Assembly: GCA_015522385.1 (NCBI GenBank)
Contig: WAMJ01000183.1
Coordinates: 1 to 44,383 of the forward strand
Length of the DNA stretch: 44,383 nucleotides
Source of the DNA: Candidatus Heimdallarchaeota archaeon
GTDB taxonomy: Archaea; Asgardarchaeota; Heimdallarchaeia; Heimdallarchaeales; Kariarchaeaceae
Direction of reading: 5' to 3'
Shown: piece after piece, positions 32,561 through 39,825 of the stretch
Layout: each line of letters starts with the position of its first letter
How positions within the stretch are numbered: position 1 is the first letter of the stretch
Position numbers and translations under genes: made by a program
The notes under the pieces: model-generated
What the model was told of the DNA's origin: nothing
What the model saw: the letters and a program-made list of their open reading frames with translations, nothing else
Databases searched by the model: none

Positions 32561-33356
32561 TCCAGTAGATGATACTGCTGGCTATTATTCCTGATAACAG
32601 GTTCACCACGTCATTGTCCATAATTCTCCAACCTCTGATATGCTTGGACTCCGTACCACATTTGTGATACTTCTTTTCTGTCTGTTTCTTACAGGTCTCG
32701 CAGTAGTATACTGACTGGATTGATGCACCGAGCAGCGTGTCAATTAATGATCCGAGGATACCGCCGAGAACTATGTACAGAGCTAGTGTACTAAAGGTCA
32801 AGAAAAAGTACAAGGCACCTATCACTGCAGCACCCATTGCGGTTCCCATAAATCCTTTGAAGGTCACACCTCCTGAGGTTCCCTTTGGGACACTGTTCCA
32901 CGGGGGAAAGATCCATATCGGATCGTTTGTTGTCGTGGTTCCTACCTCCGTCGCCCACGTGTCTGCTGCACTGGCAGCTATGGATGTGACTGCGATGATT
33001 ACCCAGATCTCGGTGACCCCAACATTATATATCCCGAAATTAATGAGGATAATCACCGAGGCAGCAGTGGCGACACCCCCATTGGCCATTACCTGAAAGA
33101 AATCTCTCTCCCCTCCCTTCTCTGCGTACTCCATGGCAACGGCTTTCTCACTTCCCTTGTACTTGCCTATAGCTGTTGAGGTGATAAAAAACGTGAGCAG
33201 AGTCATCCAAATATAAGGGTGGGCCAAGAATGTTATAACTCCAACGATTGCCGCTCCTAGCACACCTCCTGGGAATGAGAGCGACTTCTTCCTCATAGAG
33301 ACCAGCCCTATGGGAATGTTGAGCAGGAAGGCTAGAACCATGATCAACAGTTCCAT
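32550..33356 (-). CDS. DUF92-family membrane protein (VTE6/TMEM19-like)
   Basis: This 268-residue membrane protein has about seven hydrophobic segments. Family phrases are SFPGGVLGAAIVGVITF, RDFFQVMANGGVATAAS, AASAADTWATEVG and KGTSGGVTFKGFMGTAMGA. This is the DUF92 family, which includes plant VTE6 (phytyl-phosphate kinase) and human TMEM19. In archaea a role in prenyl-phosphate phosphorylation is possible but not shown. A CxxC-x6-C arrangement near the C terminus (YYCETCKKQTEKKYHKCG) looks like a small metal site. The start is ATG at 33356. Confidence 0.85.
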   Translation of the reverse strand: MELLIMVLAFLLNIPIGLVSMRKKSLSFPGGVLGAAIVGVITFLAHPYIWMTLLTFFITSTAIGKYKGSEKAVAMEYAEKGGERDFFQVMANGGVATAASVIILINFGIYNVGVTEIWVIIAVTSIAASAADTWATEVGTTTTNDPIWIFPPWNSVPKGTSGGVTFKGFMGTAMGAAVIGALYFFLTFSTLALYIVLGGILGSLIDTLLGASIQSVYYCETCKKQTEKKYHKCGTESKHIRGWRIMDNDVVNLLSGIIASSIIYWIIG

Positions 33357-33470
33357 ACGATCAGGCCGATCAAATATGTCTTAAATATCATTCTTAGTCT
33401 CTATCCGATCTCCGAAAATTCGGATAATTTCAGTGAAAGAATTAAGAAGGGATAAGTAGGTTCTAGAACT

Positions 33471-33833
33471 ATGAAACCCAATCCGATGATCCCGACAGTA
33501 CGACTCAAGGGAAAGAACCCGAAATTTGCCATATATGGGCGCATATTTGCTCTCATCTCTGGACTCCTCTTTCTGATCGTAGCGATTCTCAACCTTATTT
33601 CACTATCTTCATTCTTCTTCTCCCTTATTCTGGCCTTCAATCTGTTTTTGATTGAGGAGGATAAGATCGATCTTGCCTTCCTGAAGTCTCCACTCTGGAG
33701 GGGTGTAACCTACTTAGTTTTCGCTCTTGTAAACTCTGGTTTCTACAACTTCTTTCTATTTTCAATGAGCGGACTCGCTTCGCTCTTTGCCCTTGTAGCA
33801 GGAATCCTAAATATAGTCTACCACTTCAGCTAA
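33471..33833 (+). CDS. Small four-span membrane protein, COPI-associated/TVP15-like pattern
   Basis: This 120-residue protein has a basic, cytoplasmic-looking N terminus (MIPTVRLKGKNPKF) and four hydrophobic segments. The phrase between segments two and three, FNLFLIEEDKIDLAFLKSPLWRGVTYLVFA, matches the layout of eukaryotic COPI-associated/TVP15-type proteins: a short acidic turn after an LxxxE, a Phe-Leu-x-S element, and an RG-x-x-Y start of the third span. This similarity is my reading and needs a profile search. The ATG at 33471 is used. It is separated from the downstream gene by a possible structured RNA. Confidence 0.65.
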   Translation: MKPNPMIPTVRLKGKNPKFAIYGRIFALISGLLFLIVAILNLISLSSFFFSLILAFNLFLIEEDKIDLAFLKSPLWRGVTYLVFALVNSGFYNFFLFSMSGLASLFALVAGILNIVYHFS

Positions 33834-33852
33834 ATGGGACCTCATATCGCAC

Positions 33853-33860
33853 TATTTATA
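33853..33860 (+). promoter_or_regulatory. TATA-like box before a structured stretch
   Basis: TATTTATA lies in the gap after the gene ending at 33833. No protein start follows at a suitable distance; instead a row of hairpins begins 13 bases downstream. It may drive a non-coding RNA. Confidence 0.35.
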
Positions 33861-33872
33861 GTCTCATTAACC

Positions 33873-33975
33873 CTTGGGGGTGAAGTCTGTACCCGAGAAA
33901 GAGGAGTGGCACTCCCAAGAATTGTGGTCCGGGAAAATAATTTTCCGGTAATCCCTAGATGAAACGTGAGGGGAT
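33873..33975 (+). ncRNA. Candidate structured RNA with three hairpins
   Basis: Three consecutive hairpins are visible in a gene-free stretch. CTTGGGGGTG (33873-33882) pairs with CACTCCCAAG (33910-33919), ten base pairs with one GU. CCGGGAAAA pairs with TTTTCCGG (33929-33948) with one bulged G. ATCCC (33951-33955) pairs with GGGAT (33971-33975). The last loop (TAGATGAAACGTGAG) contains ATGA and GTGA elements like the kink-loops of archaeal H/ACA guide RNAs, and ACA triplets follow at about 33992 and 34009. A TATA-like box precedes it. The strand and the RNA class are inferred, and the predicted transcript start (about 33883) would cut into the first stem. Confidence 0.35.
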
Positions 33976-34082
33976 AGTATATTAGTATTGGACACTGGTG
34001 CTTACCCTACAATCGATTAGTCTGAGGATATGTTGAGGGTAATGGATCTCAATCGTCTGAAGGAATGAGTTTGTTTTCAGTC

Positions 34083-34277
34083 TCAAGAGTTCAGAATCTG
34101 AATGACAGTACCCATAGCGAAGAGTAGCATGCCAATTGGGGTTCCAAACTTAATAAGGACGAGCAAGAGGCTAGGGCGGCCGTTCTCGGATCTGCCCTGA
34201 GAGACCAGTTTCGCTCCAGAACCAACCGATTCAACGATGGGTGTACTCTGCTTCTTTCGAGCTTTTTTCTTAGCCAC
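34083..34277 (-). CDS. Small tail-anchored membrane protein
   Basis: This 64-residue protein has a very basic N terminus (AKKKARKKQS), a short polar region with PIVESVGSGAKLVSQG, and a single C-terminal membrane segment (LLVLIKFGTPIGMLLFAMGTVIQIL). The layout recalls the Sec61-beta/SecG subunit of the archaeal translocon, which also has a basic start, a short linker and a final membrane helix, but the Sec61-beta consensus is not clearly present. The start is GTG at 34277, with a TATA-like element about 28 bases upstream. It is followed on the plus-strand side by the gap with hairpins. Confidence 0.6.
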   Translation of the reverse strand: MAKKKARKKQSTPIVESVGSGAKLVSQGRSENGRPSLLLVLIKFGTPIGMLLFAMGTVIQILNS

Positions 34278-34320
34278 AGACCTTAATCTTTCAATATGTT
34301 AAATTACTTATCGATGGTTT

Positions 34321-35094
34321 CTATTCAATCTGTTCTAATGATTTAATCAGATCATCACGGTTTTTCATACCATTGTGCTCTGCAATCTTGTCGAGGGCTA
34401 GTGCTGCGTCCTTTTTTAGTGCTCCTGTTCTCCGAGTAATCATCATGTGGATAAGGTCCGGAACAATTTCTGTGCTTCCGACCTCTCCGATGGCCGCCAC
34501 CGCCACAGATATGATTCCTGCATTAATGTCGTCTCTTGTGACAATATTCTCCCAGAACCTCTTACTGACTGAAGCATTTTTGCTGTTCCGGTACTTTGTG
34601 GCTAAGGCTCGGATAGAATTTACTCTAACGGGGAGGGAATGATCCTCCAGCGCTAGTCTCCATAGATCCTCAACCATCTCGTCTGTGATATGCTCCGGTC
34701 TGTATCGTGTGAGGGAGTCCGCAGCGAATCCTCTGACATTCTCAGGCACTGATAAGTCGATTAGAATGCCATGGATATCTCCAAGTGCTTCGGGGTATTG
34801 AAGACATCCAAGGGAGATGAGGTAGTGCCACATGTGCCTTAGCATTTGGTATTTATCCGCTTCTCTTGCTTTCTCGATATCCTCCCTCAGGAGGTCGTGT
34901 AAGCGGGGTGCAATATCCGCAAACTGTTTCCTCACCTTCTCTTCTTTCTCCTCCTCATTGCTTCCTTCTACGTCTTCCTGCCATCCCTTCCAAAACGCCC
35001 AGAGATTTCTAGCTGCTACTCCTTGGTCCTCCGCGTCATCGGAGAGAAGCATCTGCCTTATTTCATCAGGTGTGAAAGCTGATCGTTGTACCAT
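34321..35094 (-). CDS. HEAT-repeat protein
   Basis: This 257-residue all-helical protein has HEAT-like repeats in its C-terminal two thirds: LALEDHSLPVRVNSIRALAT, INAGIISVAVAAIGEVGSTEIVPDL and RRTGALKKDAALALDKIAEHNG. The N-terminal part includes a charged segment (VEGSNEEEKEEKVRKQ). No catalytic motif is visible. Such proteins usually bind other proteins. The start is ATG at 35094. It follows the deaminase gene (35137-36519) on the same strand after about 40 bases, so co-transcription is possible, but the biological link is unknown. Confidence 0.8.
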   Translation of the reverse strand: MVQRSAFTPDEIRQMLLSDDAEDQGVAARNLWAFWKGWQEDVEGSNEEEKEEKVRKQFADIAPRLHDLLREDIEKAREADKYQMLRHMWHYLISLGCLQYPEALGDIHGILIDLSVPENVRGFAADSLTRYRPEHITDEMVEDLWRLALEDHSLPVRVNSIRALATKYRNSKNASVSKRFWENIVTRDDINAGIISVAVAAIGEVGSTEIVPDLIHMMITRRTGALKKDAALALDKIAEHNGMKNRDDLIKSLEQIE

Positions 35095-35136
35095 AAGTAT
35101 GGATAGCGAGTGAGGATATAATACTTGGAGATAGAT

Positions 35137-36519
35137 TCACTTTTCTCTCGCACGAAGAATAAGATCCGTAGCCACCGTATCGAATCTGTTCAGAAAGTTC
35201 TCTAGGTCTATTCCAATAAGTCTTCGGTCTCTCATCCTCCACTCGCCATTCACCATAGTATTGCTTACATCCTGTCCCTGTGCAGCATATACTATGTGTG
35301 AGATCAGGGCATTGTCTGACGTTATTGGACGCAGGTGTGGCTTGTTCAGATCAATGCTGATCAGATCTGCGTGCATGCCGGGACGAAGGTCACCAACACT
35401 TTCCCACGACATGCATTGTGCACCATAGAAGGTGGCCATCTTAAGGATCTCCCACGCCTTGGGCCTTATGGGGTCCCCACGATATCCCTTCTGGATAATT
35501 GCCGTGGTCTTCATCTCTTCAAACATGTCGAGATTGTTGTTGCTGGTAGCACTGTCAGTTCCTAATCCAATTTTTACCCCACTGTCATAGTACTCAGTAA
35601 CCGGTGCAAAGCTATTGGCAAGCTTCATGTTACTGACACTGTTTATGGAGACCCCCGTCCCTCTCAACTTCAGGATCTCGATGTCACCTGCATTACAACC
35701 TATGGCATGTGCTACGAATATTCGGTTGTGGAGAGCTCCGATTGAATCCATGTATTCTGTCGGGGTATTTATTTCTGAAGGGATGCTAAACCCCTCTCTT
35801 TTTGCAAAGTCCCGGATTTGATCCATTTCGGACAGAACCTCATGGAGGTGAGTGTGCACTACAATATCTGGTCTGCCATCGTTTTTGGAATTTTGCTCCC
35901 TGACAAATTCTGTGATTCTTTGGTAGTCTTCTGAGCTTACAGTATAGGGCGCATGGGGATTCATGGATATTCTTGTCATATCATCCTCCTTACCATGGAG
36001 GTCAGTGATGAGGCTTTGTGCATCTGAAATATCCAGTGCGGCTATTCCGGTTAGTATTCCTGGACCGCACAGTAACCTCACTCCAACCTCTCTAAAACTG
36101 GTAGCTTCTTCTCTTACATTCCAGTACATGGAATTGAATGTCGTCGTCCCTGACATCAACGCCTCGATCGCAGCTAGTTTTGCTCCAACCCGGACGTCTT
36201 CCGCTGTGGTTTTGGCCTCAATGGGCCAAATATAGTTATTCAGCCAATCATAAAGTGAGAGATCATCAGCGTATCCTCTGAACAGTGTCATTCCAGCATG
36301 GGAGTGTGTGTTTACAAGACCCGGCATAACCAGTTGTGCACCCATATCATCAACATAGTCAAACTCCGACTCTTTGAACCTGCTCGATTTATCTATTGCA
36401 ATGATTGTGTTTCCTTCAATCGCTACTGCTCCGTCCTCCAATACCATAGGGGGTTCATCCCTCTGGTTGGACAGCCCATGGACGACGTACTTTGCCTTTA
36501 CTAAACGTCTCTCTGTCAC
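35137..36519 (-). CDS. Amidohydrolase, methylthioadenosine/S-adenosylhomocysteine deaminase-like
   Basis: This 460-residue enzyme is a cytosine-deaminase-like amidohydrolase. Metal ligands are visible as H72 and H74 in VNTHSHAGM, a His in VHTHLHEVLSE, a His in VAHAIGC and an Asp in GLGTDSATSNN. The Glu after THLHE is the expected proton shuttle. The overall pattern (MPGLVNTHSH, GTTTFNSMYW, SNMKLANSFAP) matches the MTA/SAH deaminase branch, which deaminates adenine nucleosides to inosine derivatives. Guanine or 5'-deoxyadenosine deamination is possible. It starts with GTG at 36519 and is divergent from the MTA phosphorylase gene 116 bases away, so the two may share a regulatory region and a pathway. 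Confidence 0.87.
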   Translation of the reverse strand: MTERRLVKAKYVVHGLSNQRDEPPMVLEDGAVAIEGNTIIAIDKSSRFKESEFDYVDDMGAQLVMPGLVNTHSHAGMTLFRGYADDLSLYDWLNNYIWPIEAKTTAEDVRVGAKLAAIEALMSGTTTFNSMYWNVREEATSFREVGVRLLCGPGILTGIAALDISDAQSLITDLHGKEDDMTRISMNPHAPYTVSSEDYQRITEFVREQNSKNDGRPDIVVHTHLHEVLSEMDQIRDFAKREGFSIPSEINTPTEYMDSIGALHNRIFVAHAIGCNAGDIEILKLRGTGVSINSVSNMKLANSFAPVTEYYDSGVKIGLGTDSATSNNNLDMFEEMKTTAIIQKGYRGDPIRPKAWEILKMATFYGAQCMSWESVGDLRPGMHADLISIDLNKPHLRPITSDNALISHIVYAAQGQDVSNTMVNGEWRMRDRRLIGIDLENFLNRFDTVATDLILRAREK

Positions 36520-36635
36520 ATCTTAACCTCAATGTTGTACTCCTTAAGTTCTTGCTCTCGACTTGTACATTTTCACAGATATTTCTATTCCACACAACCG
36601 AATTCTTCTAATGGTGGTCATATTTCAATCCTCTT

Positions 36636-37388
36636 ATGAGCAAAGTTGGAATTATTGGGGGCTCTGGATTCTATGGAATCGAGGGCGAGTACCTAGGAAG
36701 AATTGATACCCCTTGGGGTCAGAGTGGAGATGTAGTCATGCAGAAGAGGGGAAAAGTCGAGATCTATTTTCTTGCTAGGCACGGGAAGGGCCACACTGTT
36801 CCGCCTCACCTGATAAATTACAGAGCGAATATCTACGCCCTGAAGAAGCTAGGTGTCAGCCATATACTTGCTACCAATGCAGTTGGTTCCTGTAGAGAGG
36901 AGATGAAGCCGGGTGATTTTGTCATCCCAGATAATCTACTTGACTTCACCTCGGGAAGAGCACAGACTTTCTACGAGGGGGCGGATGCAGGTGACGTTCC
37001 AGAGGAGTTCCAGAAGGTTGTCCACACCGACGTAACCTACCCATTTGACCAATCAACTCGCGACTTGTTGATGAACACGATGACCAGTTTCGGGATCTCC
37101 TATCATGATCACGGTGTCCTTGCGGCAGCCAATGGACCTAGATACGAGACTGCTGCAGAGGTTCAAATGCTGAGGATGCTCGGGGGTGATATACTTGGTA
37201 TGACTTCCGCGCCTGAAGTATTTCTAGCTAGGGAGTTAGGGATAAAGTATGCCACAGTGGCTGTGGTGACAAATTTCGGAGCAGGTATGCAGAGCAATGT
37301 TTCCCATGAAGAAGTTGTGGAGATATTCTCTGAAAAAATTGAGCTTGTAAAGCAGATTATTATTAGCTGTGCTACTTCAGTACTCTGA
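36636..37388 (+). CDS. Methylthioadenosine/purine nucleoside phosphorylase
   Basis: This 250-residue enzyme splits methylthioadenosine or a purine nucleoside with phosphate. Family signatures are IIGGSGFYG at the N terminus, FLARHGKGHTVPPHLINYRANIYAL near residues 45-69, ATNAVGSC, and NGPRYETAAEVQMLRMLGGDILGMTSAPE near 165-195. The NYRAN phrase is characteristic of the MTAP branch. Length and motifs are complete. It faces the MTA/SAH deaminase-like gene divergently, a common pairing for methylthioadenosine recycling, where the deaminase product methylthioinosine can be split by some family members. The end overlaps a convergent small gene by 12 bases. Confidence 0.93.
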   Translation: MSKVGIIGGSGFYGIEGEYLGRIDTPWGQSGDVVMQKRGKVEIYFLARHGKGHTVPPHLINYRANIYALKKLGVSHILATNAVGSCREEMKPGDFVIPDNLLDFTSGRAQTFYEGADAGDVPEEFQKVVHTDVTYPFDQSTRDLLMNTMTSFGISYHDHGVLAAANGPRYETAAEVQMLRMLGGDILGMTSAPEVFLARELGIKYATVAVVTNFGAGMQSNVSHEEVVEIFSEKIELVKQIIISCATSVL

Positions 37389-37724
37389 TCTGTAGTTGTA
37401 CTCTGCGAAAGTCATACCACTCTTCTCGAAGTTCTTTTTCTGCTTCCATCCCTCGAAAAGTACCATGTAGACAAAGGTGAATACTACTGTTAGGAGGATC
37501 ACGATTGTGACTGCAAACAGAATTGGAAGTGCGTTGTCGAACCTCGCCTTTCCAGGGGGAAGGACGTCAATTGGCATGGTGAAGATCCTTGAGAAGTAGT
37601 TAGTTCCATCGACAGGGCTGTTGGCATTTAATCCTGCAAAATAACCGGTGACTATGAAAATCAGTCCGGCAACTGCTCCGACCGCGATGGCTGGAATATT
37701 CCTCAATGTTTCTGTCGTGCTCAT
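37377..37724 (-). CDS. Uncharacterised two-span membrane protein
   Basis: This 115-residue protein has two hydrophobic segments (IPAIAVGAVAGLIFIVTGYFAGL and ILFAVTIVILLTVVFTFVYMVLF) separated by an extracellular-looking loop of about 40 residues, and a basic C-terminal tail (EGWKQKKNFEKSG). The topology has both ends in the cytoplasm. I do not recognise the family. It could be an accessory subunit of a membrane complex, but nothing in the sequence proves this. The start is ATG at 37724. The pseudo-GTPase gene lies 48 bases upstream on the same strand. Confidence 0.7.
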   Translation of the reverse strand: MSTTETLRNIPAIAVGAVAGLIFIVTGYFAGLNANSPVDGTNYFSRIFTMPIDVLPPGKARFDNALPILFAVTIVILLTVVFTFVYMVLFEGWKQKKNFEKSGMTFAEYNYRSEY

Positions 37725-37772
37725 TAACTCACCCTACCTATCAATCTCTTAAAATGTTTGGATTGATAGTCG

Positions 37773-38615
37773 CTACAATCCCATCTTACGCATGGATCTT
37801 AGTTTTCTGATCCTCTCAAGTACCTTCGGCTGGAACTTAGAATCTAACATCAGGCGCATACTAGTAAGAATATCCTCGTCGGTTACCTTGTCGATTGCCC
37901 GGTAGATGATCTCGGGATTATTCGTTTTAGAAACCAATGAGAGAATTAGCGTGTCATTTGAGTTTGCAAACACCCTGATGTTGTTCTTTTCAAGGATTAC
38001 GTGGTGGTTTTTTAAAATATCCAGTGTGGGTTCCTGCATCTTTGATAATGCGAGCATGTAATTCTGGGGGTGCTCCTCAGCAACTCTGTCGAGGGGCTCT
38101 GTGATAGCTTTGGCCATTGACACTATGAGGTCGAGTTTTCGATCCTCATTCAAGTTAACTTCTATGTACGGCACATTGTTCCCAATGCATCCTCCAAGAA
38201 ACTCGGCATAGGATTTTGCCTGCTCAATGGACACGTTATTCCCCTTCCTTCCATCCTCCGATATTCCAACAAGCACAAGTCCACTGTGGTGCATGTTGTT
38301 CTGGAAGTAGTTCTCAACCCAAAACGGAAGTGCCTCAAGTGACTCTGGGTTGTTGATATCGAAGATGAAGAACGCTCCGAATGACCCTCTTTGGAGCCTG
38401 TCTCGGATGGTGAAATATCGGTGGTGAGTGGATATATCCCAGATCTGAAGAATGATCATAGTGTCATTCATCCGTACTTTTGCGATGGATATCCCGGTGC
38501 CTAGAATCAGAGCGTGGAAGTCACTGAGAGATGACTGAAAGTGCTTTTCTCTTAGCCTAGACTTAAGGGAAACCGAACTCCCTAAAGCCAAGACCTTGAA
38601 TACACGCTTGTTCAA
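37773..38615 (-). CDS. Rab/Ras-like small GTPase with degenerate nucleotide motifs
   Basis: The first 175 residues follow the fold pattern of Ras/Rab GTPases, with the layout IWDISTHHRYFTIRDRLQRGSFGAFFIFDINNPESLEALPFWV clearly Rab-like. The nucleotide motifs are altered: the P-loop is GSSVSLKS (12-19), with Leu for the second Gly; G3 is WDIST instead of WDxxG; G4 is VGISED instead of NKxD. The switch-I Thr (T40, in GTGIS) is kept. It probably binds nucleotide poorly or not at all. A C-terminal extension of about 105 residues (175-280), ending in a basic stretch (RIRKLRSMRKMGL), is unlike Rab proteins and has no prenylation Cys. Asgard archaea encode many such GTPase paralogs. The start is ATG at 38615. 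Confidence 0.8.
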   Translation of the reverse strand: MNKRVFKVLALGSSVSLKSRLREKHFQSSLSDFHALILGTGISIAKVRMNDTMIILQIWDISTHHRYFTIRDRLQRGSFGAFFIFDINNPESLEALPFWVENYFQNNMHHSGLVLVGISEDGRKGNNVSIEQAKSYAEFLGGCIGNNVPYIEVNLNEDRKLDLIVSMAKAITEPLDRVAEEHPQNYMLALSKMQEPTLDILKNHHVILEKNNIRVFANSNDTLILSLVSKTNNPEIIYRAIDKVTDEDILTSMRLMLDSKFQPKVLERIRKLRSMRKMGL

Positions 38616-38961
38616 TCTACCACCTTATACACTTACCTAGGTGTTCGCATTAAAAAACATGTTCTTCAATTAATAAGTACCAGAAAAATTCCGGAATCCA
38701 GTCCCCGCTCTCTCCTAGGTGGTGAACATATAACAGGAACGAAATTTTCATCTCTTCCATTTTTATGGAATTGTATGAAAGATAATTAGAACTATTCTTT
38801 GATTCTGTCTTTCTATTGTAGAAGATTGAATCAACGGTAAGATGATATAGAAATGTAATGTGCTTTCATTTCATACTCCCTCTCCACGGAGAGTTCAGAC
38901 ATCACAAAGTGCCTCTTTATCTTATGGTGATGAATCGAGCGATCTGGCCATCTCCTAAGGT

Positions 38962-39156
38962 TCACCGTAGTCGCCATTCACACTTCAGACCAATCCATGA
39001 GTAACCATCACTCTCTTGGCAGATCTGGTCGAACTTGAGGTAGAACCTGAACAGCTGAGCTGATTCGGTTGAGGGCATCTTCAGCCTTATACAGTTTCTC
39101 GCATTGTGATCTCGACAGTGAAATAAGCTGCAAGAAGCATTTACCTCAATGTGGAT
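38962..39156 (-). pseudogene. Possible protein remnant (short minus-strand open frame)
   Basis: A frame open from 39156 to the TGA at 38964-38962 has protein-like composition (FRFYLKFDQICQESDGYSWI near the end) and several Cys/His residues (FHCRDHNARNC). It has no good start at its 5' end; the only ATG, at 39078, would give 38 residues. It is interrupted by stops on both sides. It could be the worn remnant of a gene, or chance; a homology search would decide. Confidence 0.2.
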
Positions 39157-39250
39157 CTAAACTAAATGGTGAGTTAGTTTAGTCAAACTCCCATAATCTT
39201 TGACGAGGGGATATGGGATGCCGTGGGTCACCTAACTAATTTGATCCACA
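39150..39250. repeat. Nested inverted repeats resembling a multi-arm RNA
   Basis: An outer 8-base pair element (TGTGGATC at 39150-39157, GATCCACA at 39243-39250) encloses two internal hairpins: a perfect 9-base stem CTAAACTAA/TTAGTTTAG with an 8-base loop (39157-39182), and a 6-base stem CCCATA/TATGGG (39190-39217). The first internal stem shares one base (39157) with the outer stem. Together they could fold as a junction. No function is known. Confidence 0.4.
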
Positions 39251-39476
39251 GTGCAACTGGCTTCACAATATGGGGCAATAAAAAATCATATTGCTATATT
39301 AATCCGTAGATGGTGTAAGGACTGAATAAGTTCAATCTAAACCTGAAAATTTAGATCACCGGTATTGGCAACTTCTCTAATAATATTATGAAGCGGGGGG
39401 ATCTCTACTCTCATTTCTTTGTAGATTTCACTAGGTTATTTTTATCTTTTTAGCAAAGTTTGAGTTATGACAATCC

Positions 39477-39485
39477 TTTTTAAAA
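39477..39485 (+). promoter_or_regulatory. TATA box of the tat operon
   Basis: TTTTTAAAA lies about 38 bases before the tatA ATG at 39519, leaving a leader of about 12 bases. The leader includes GAGGA at 39506-39510, eight bases before the ATG, which may act as a ribosome binding site. Confidence 0.45.
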
Positions 39486-39518
39486 CATCAACCGTACTTG
39501 ATACAGAGGAATTGAAAT

Positions 39519-39815
39519 ATGGTAGGATGGCAGGAAGTAGGTTTACTCGCAATCATCGCACTGATCCTGTTTGGGCCGCAGAGAATTCCAGAGCTTGCAC
39601 AAGCTCTTGGAAGAGCTCAAGCCTCATACAAGAAGGGACTACAAGAGGTCAAGTCCTCCCTCTCCGAGGGAACTCTCCCTCCAGGGGCTGGAGGTTACGA
39701 TCCTGCCCTCAGTCCTGAGGAGATCCAGATTATAGAAGCTGCTAAGGCCAAGGGAATTCCAACCGCCCATAGAAGTATTGAAGCAATTTCTCAAGATCTT
39801 CTTAACTCAGACTAG
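39519..39815 (+). CDS. tatA: Twin-arginine translocase subunit TatA/TatB family
   Basis: This 98-residue protein has the TatA layout: a short periplasm-facing start, one membrane helix (VGLLAIIALILFG), the FGPQRIPELAQALGRA amphipathic helix motif, and a polar tail. It is part of the Sec-independent Tat pathway, which exports folded, cofactor-containing proteins with twin-arginine signals. The Gly-Pro turn between the two helices is conserved. The ATG at 39519 is preceded by a GAGGA stretch. tatC follows 10 bases later. Confidence 0.93.
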   Translation: MVGWQEVGLLAIIALILFGPQRIPELAQALGRAQASYKKGLQEVKSSLSEGTLPPGAGGYDPALSPEEIQIIEAAKAKGIPTAHRSIEAISQDLLNSD

Positions 39816-39825
39816 GTGGGGTAGA

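Larger units (their letters stand above)
38616..39518. other. Gene-poor stretch of about 900 bases with inverted repeats
   Basis: No convincing protein gene lies here. The stretch is AT-rich at both ends. The centre (38960-39160) carries a short open minus-strand frame. Between 39150 and 39300 there are several inverted repeats: TGTGGATC/GATCCACA (39150-39157/39243-39250), CTAAACTAA/TTAGTTTAG (39157-39165/39174-39182), CCCATA/TATGGG (39190-39195/39212-39217) and CAATATG/CATATTG (39266-39272/39287-39293). A two-base-loop palindrome CTCTCC-AC-GGAGAG lies at 38880-38893. The last 50 bases contain the tatA promoter. The region may hold a structured RNA and gene remnants. Confidence 0.45.

Noticed and set aside
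33841..34080. tRNA or SRP RNA in the gap before the tail-anchored gene
   Set aside because: No cloverleaf with a GTTCRA-type T-loop was found, and the gap is too short for an archaeal SRP RNA of about 300 bases.
38616..39518. Mobile element or CRISPR array in the long gap
   Set aside because: No direct repeats at regular spacing, no transposase motif and no terminal repeats that flank a gene were seen; only short inverted repeats are present.
39778..39825. Longer start for TatC inside tatA
   Set aside because: It would overlap the end of tatA; the ATG at 39826 has a GGTGGGG stretch just upstream and gives a normal TatC layout.
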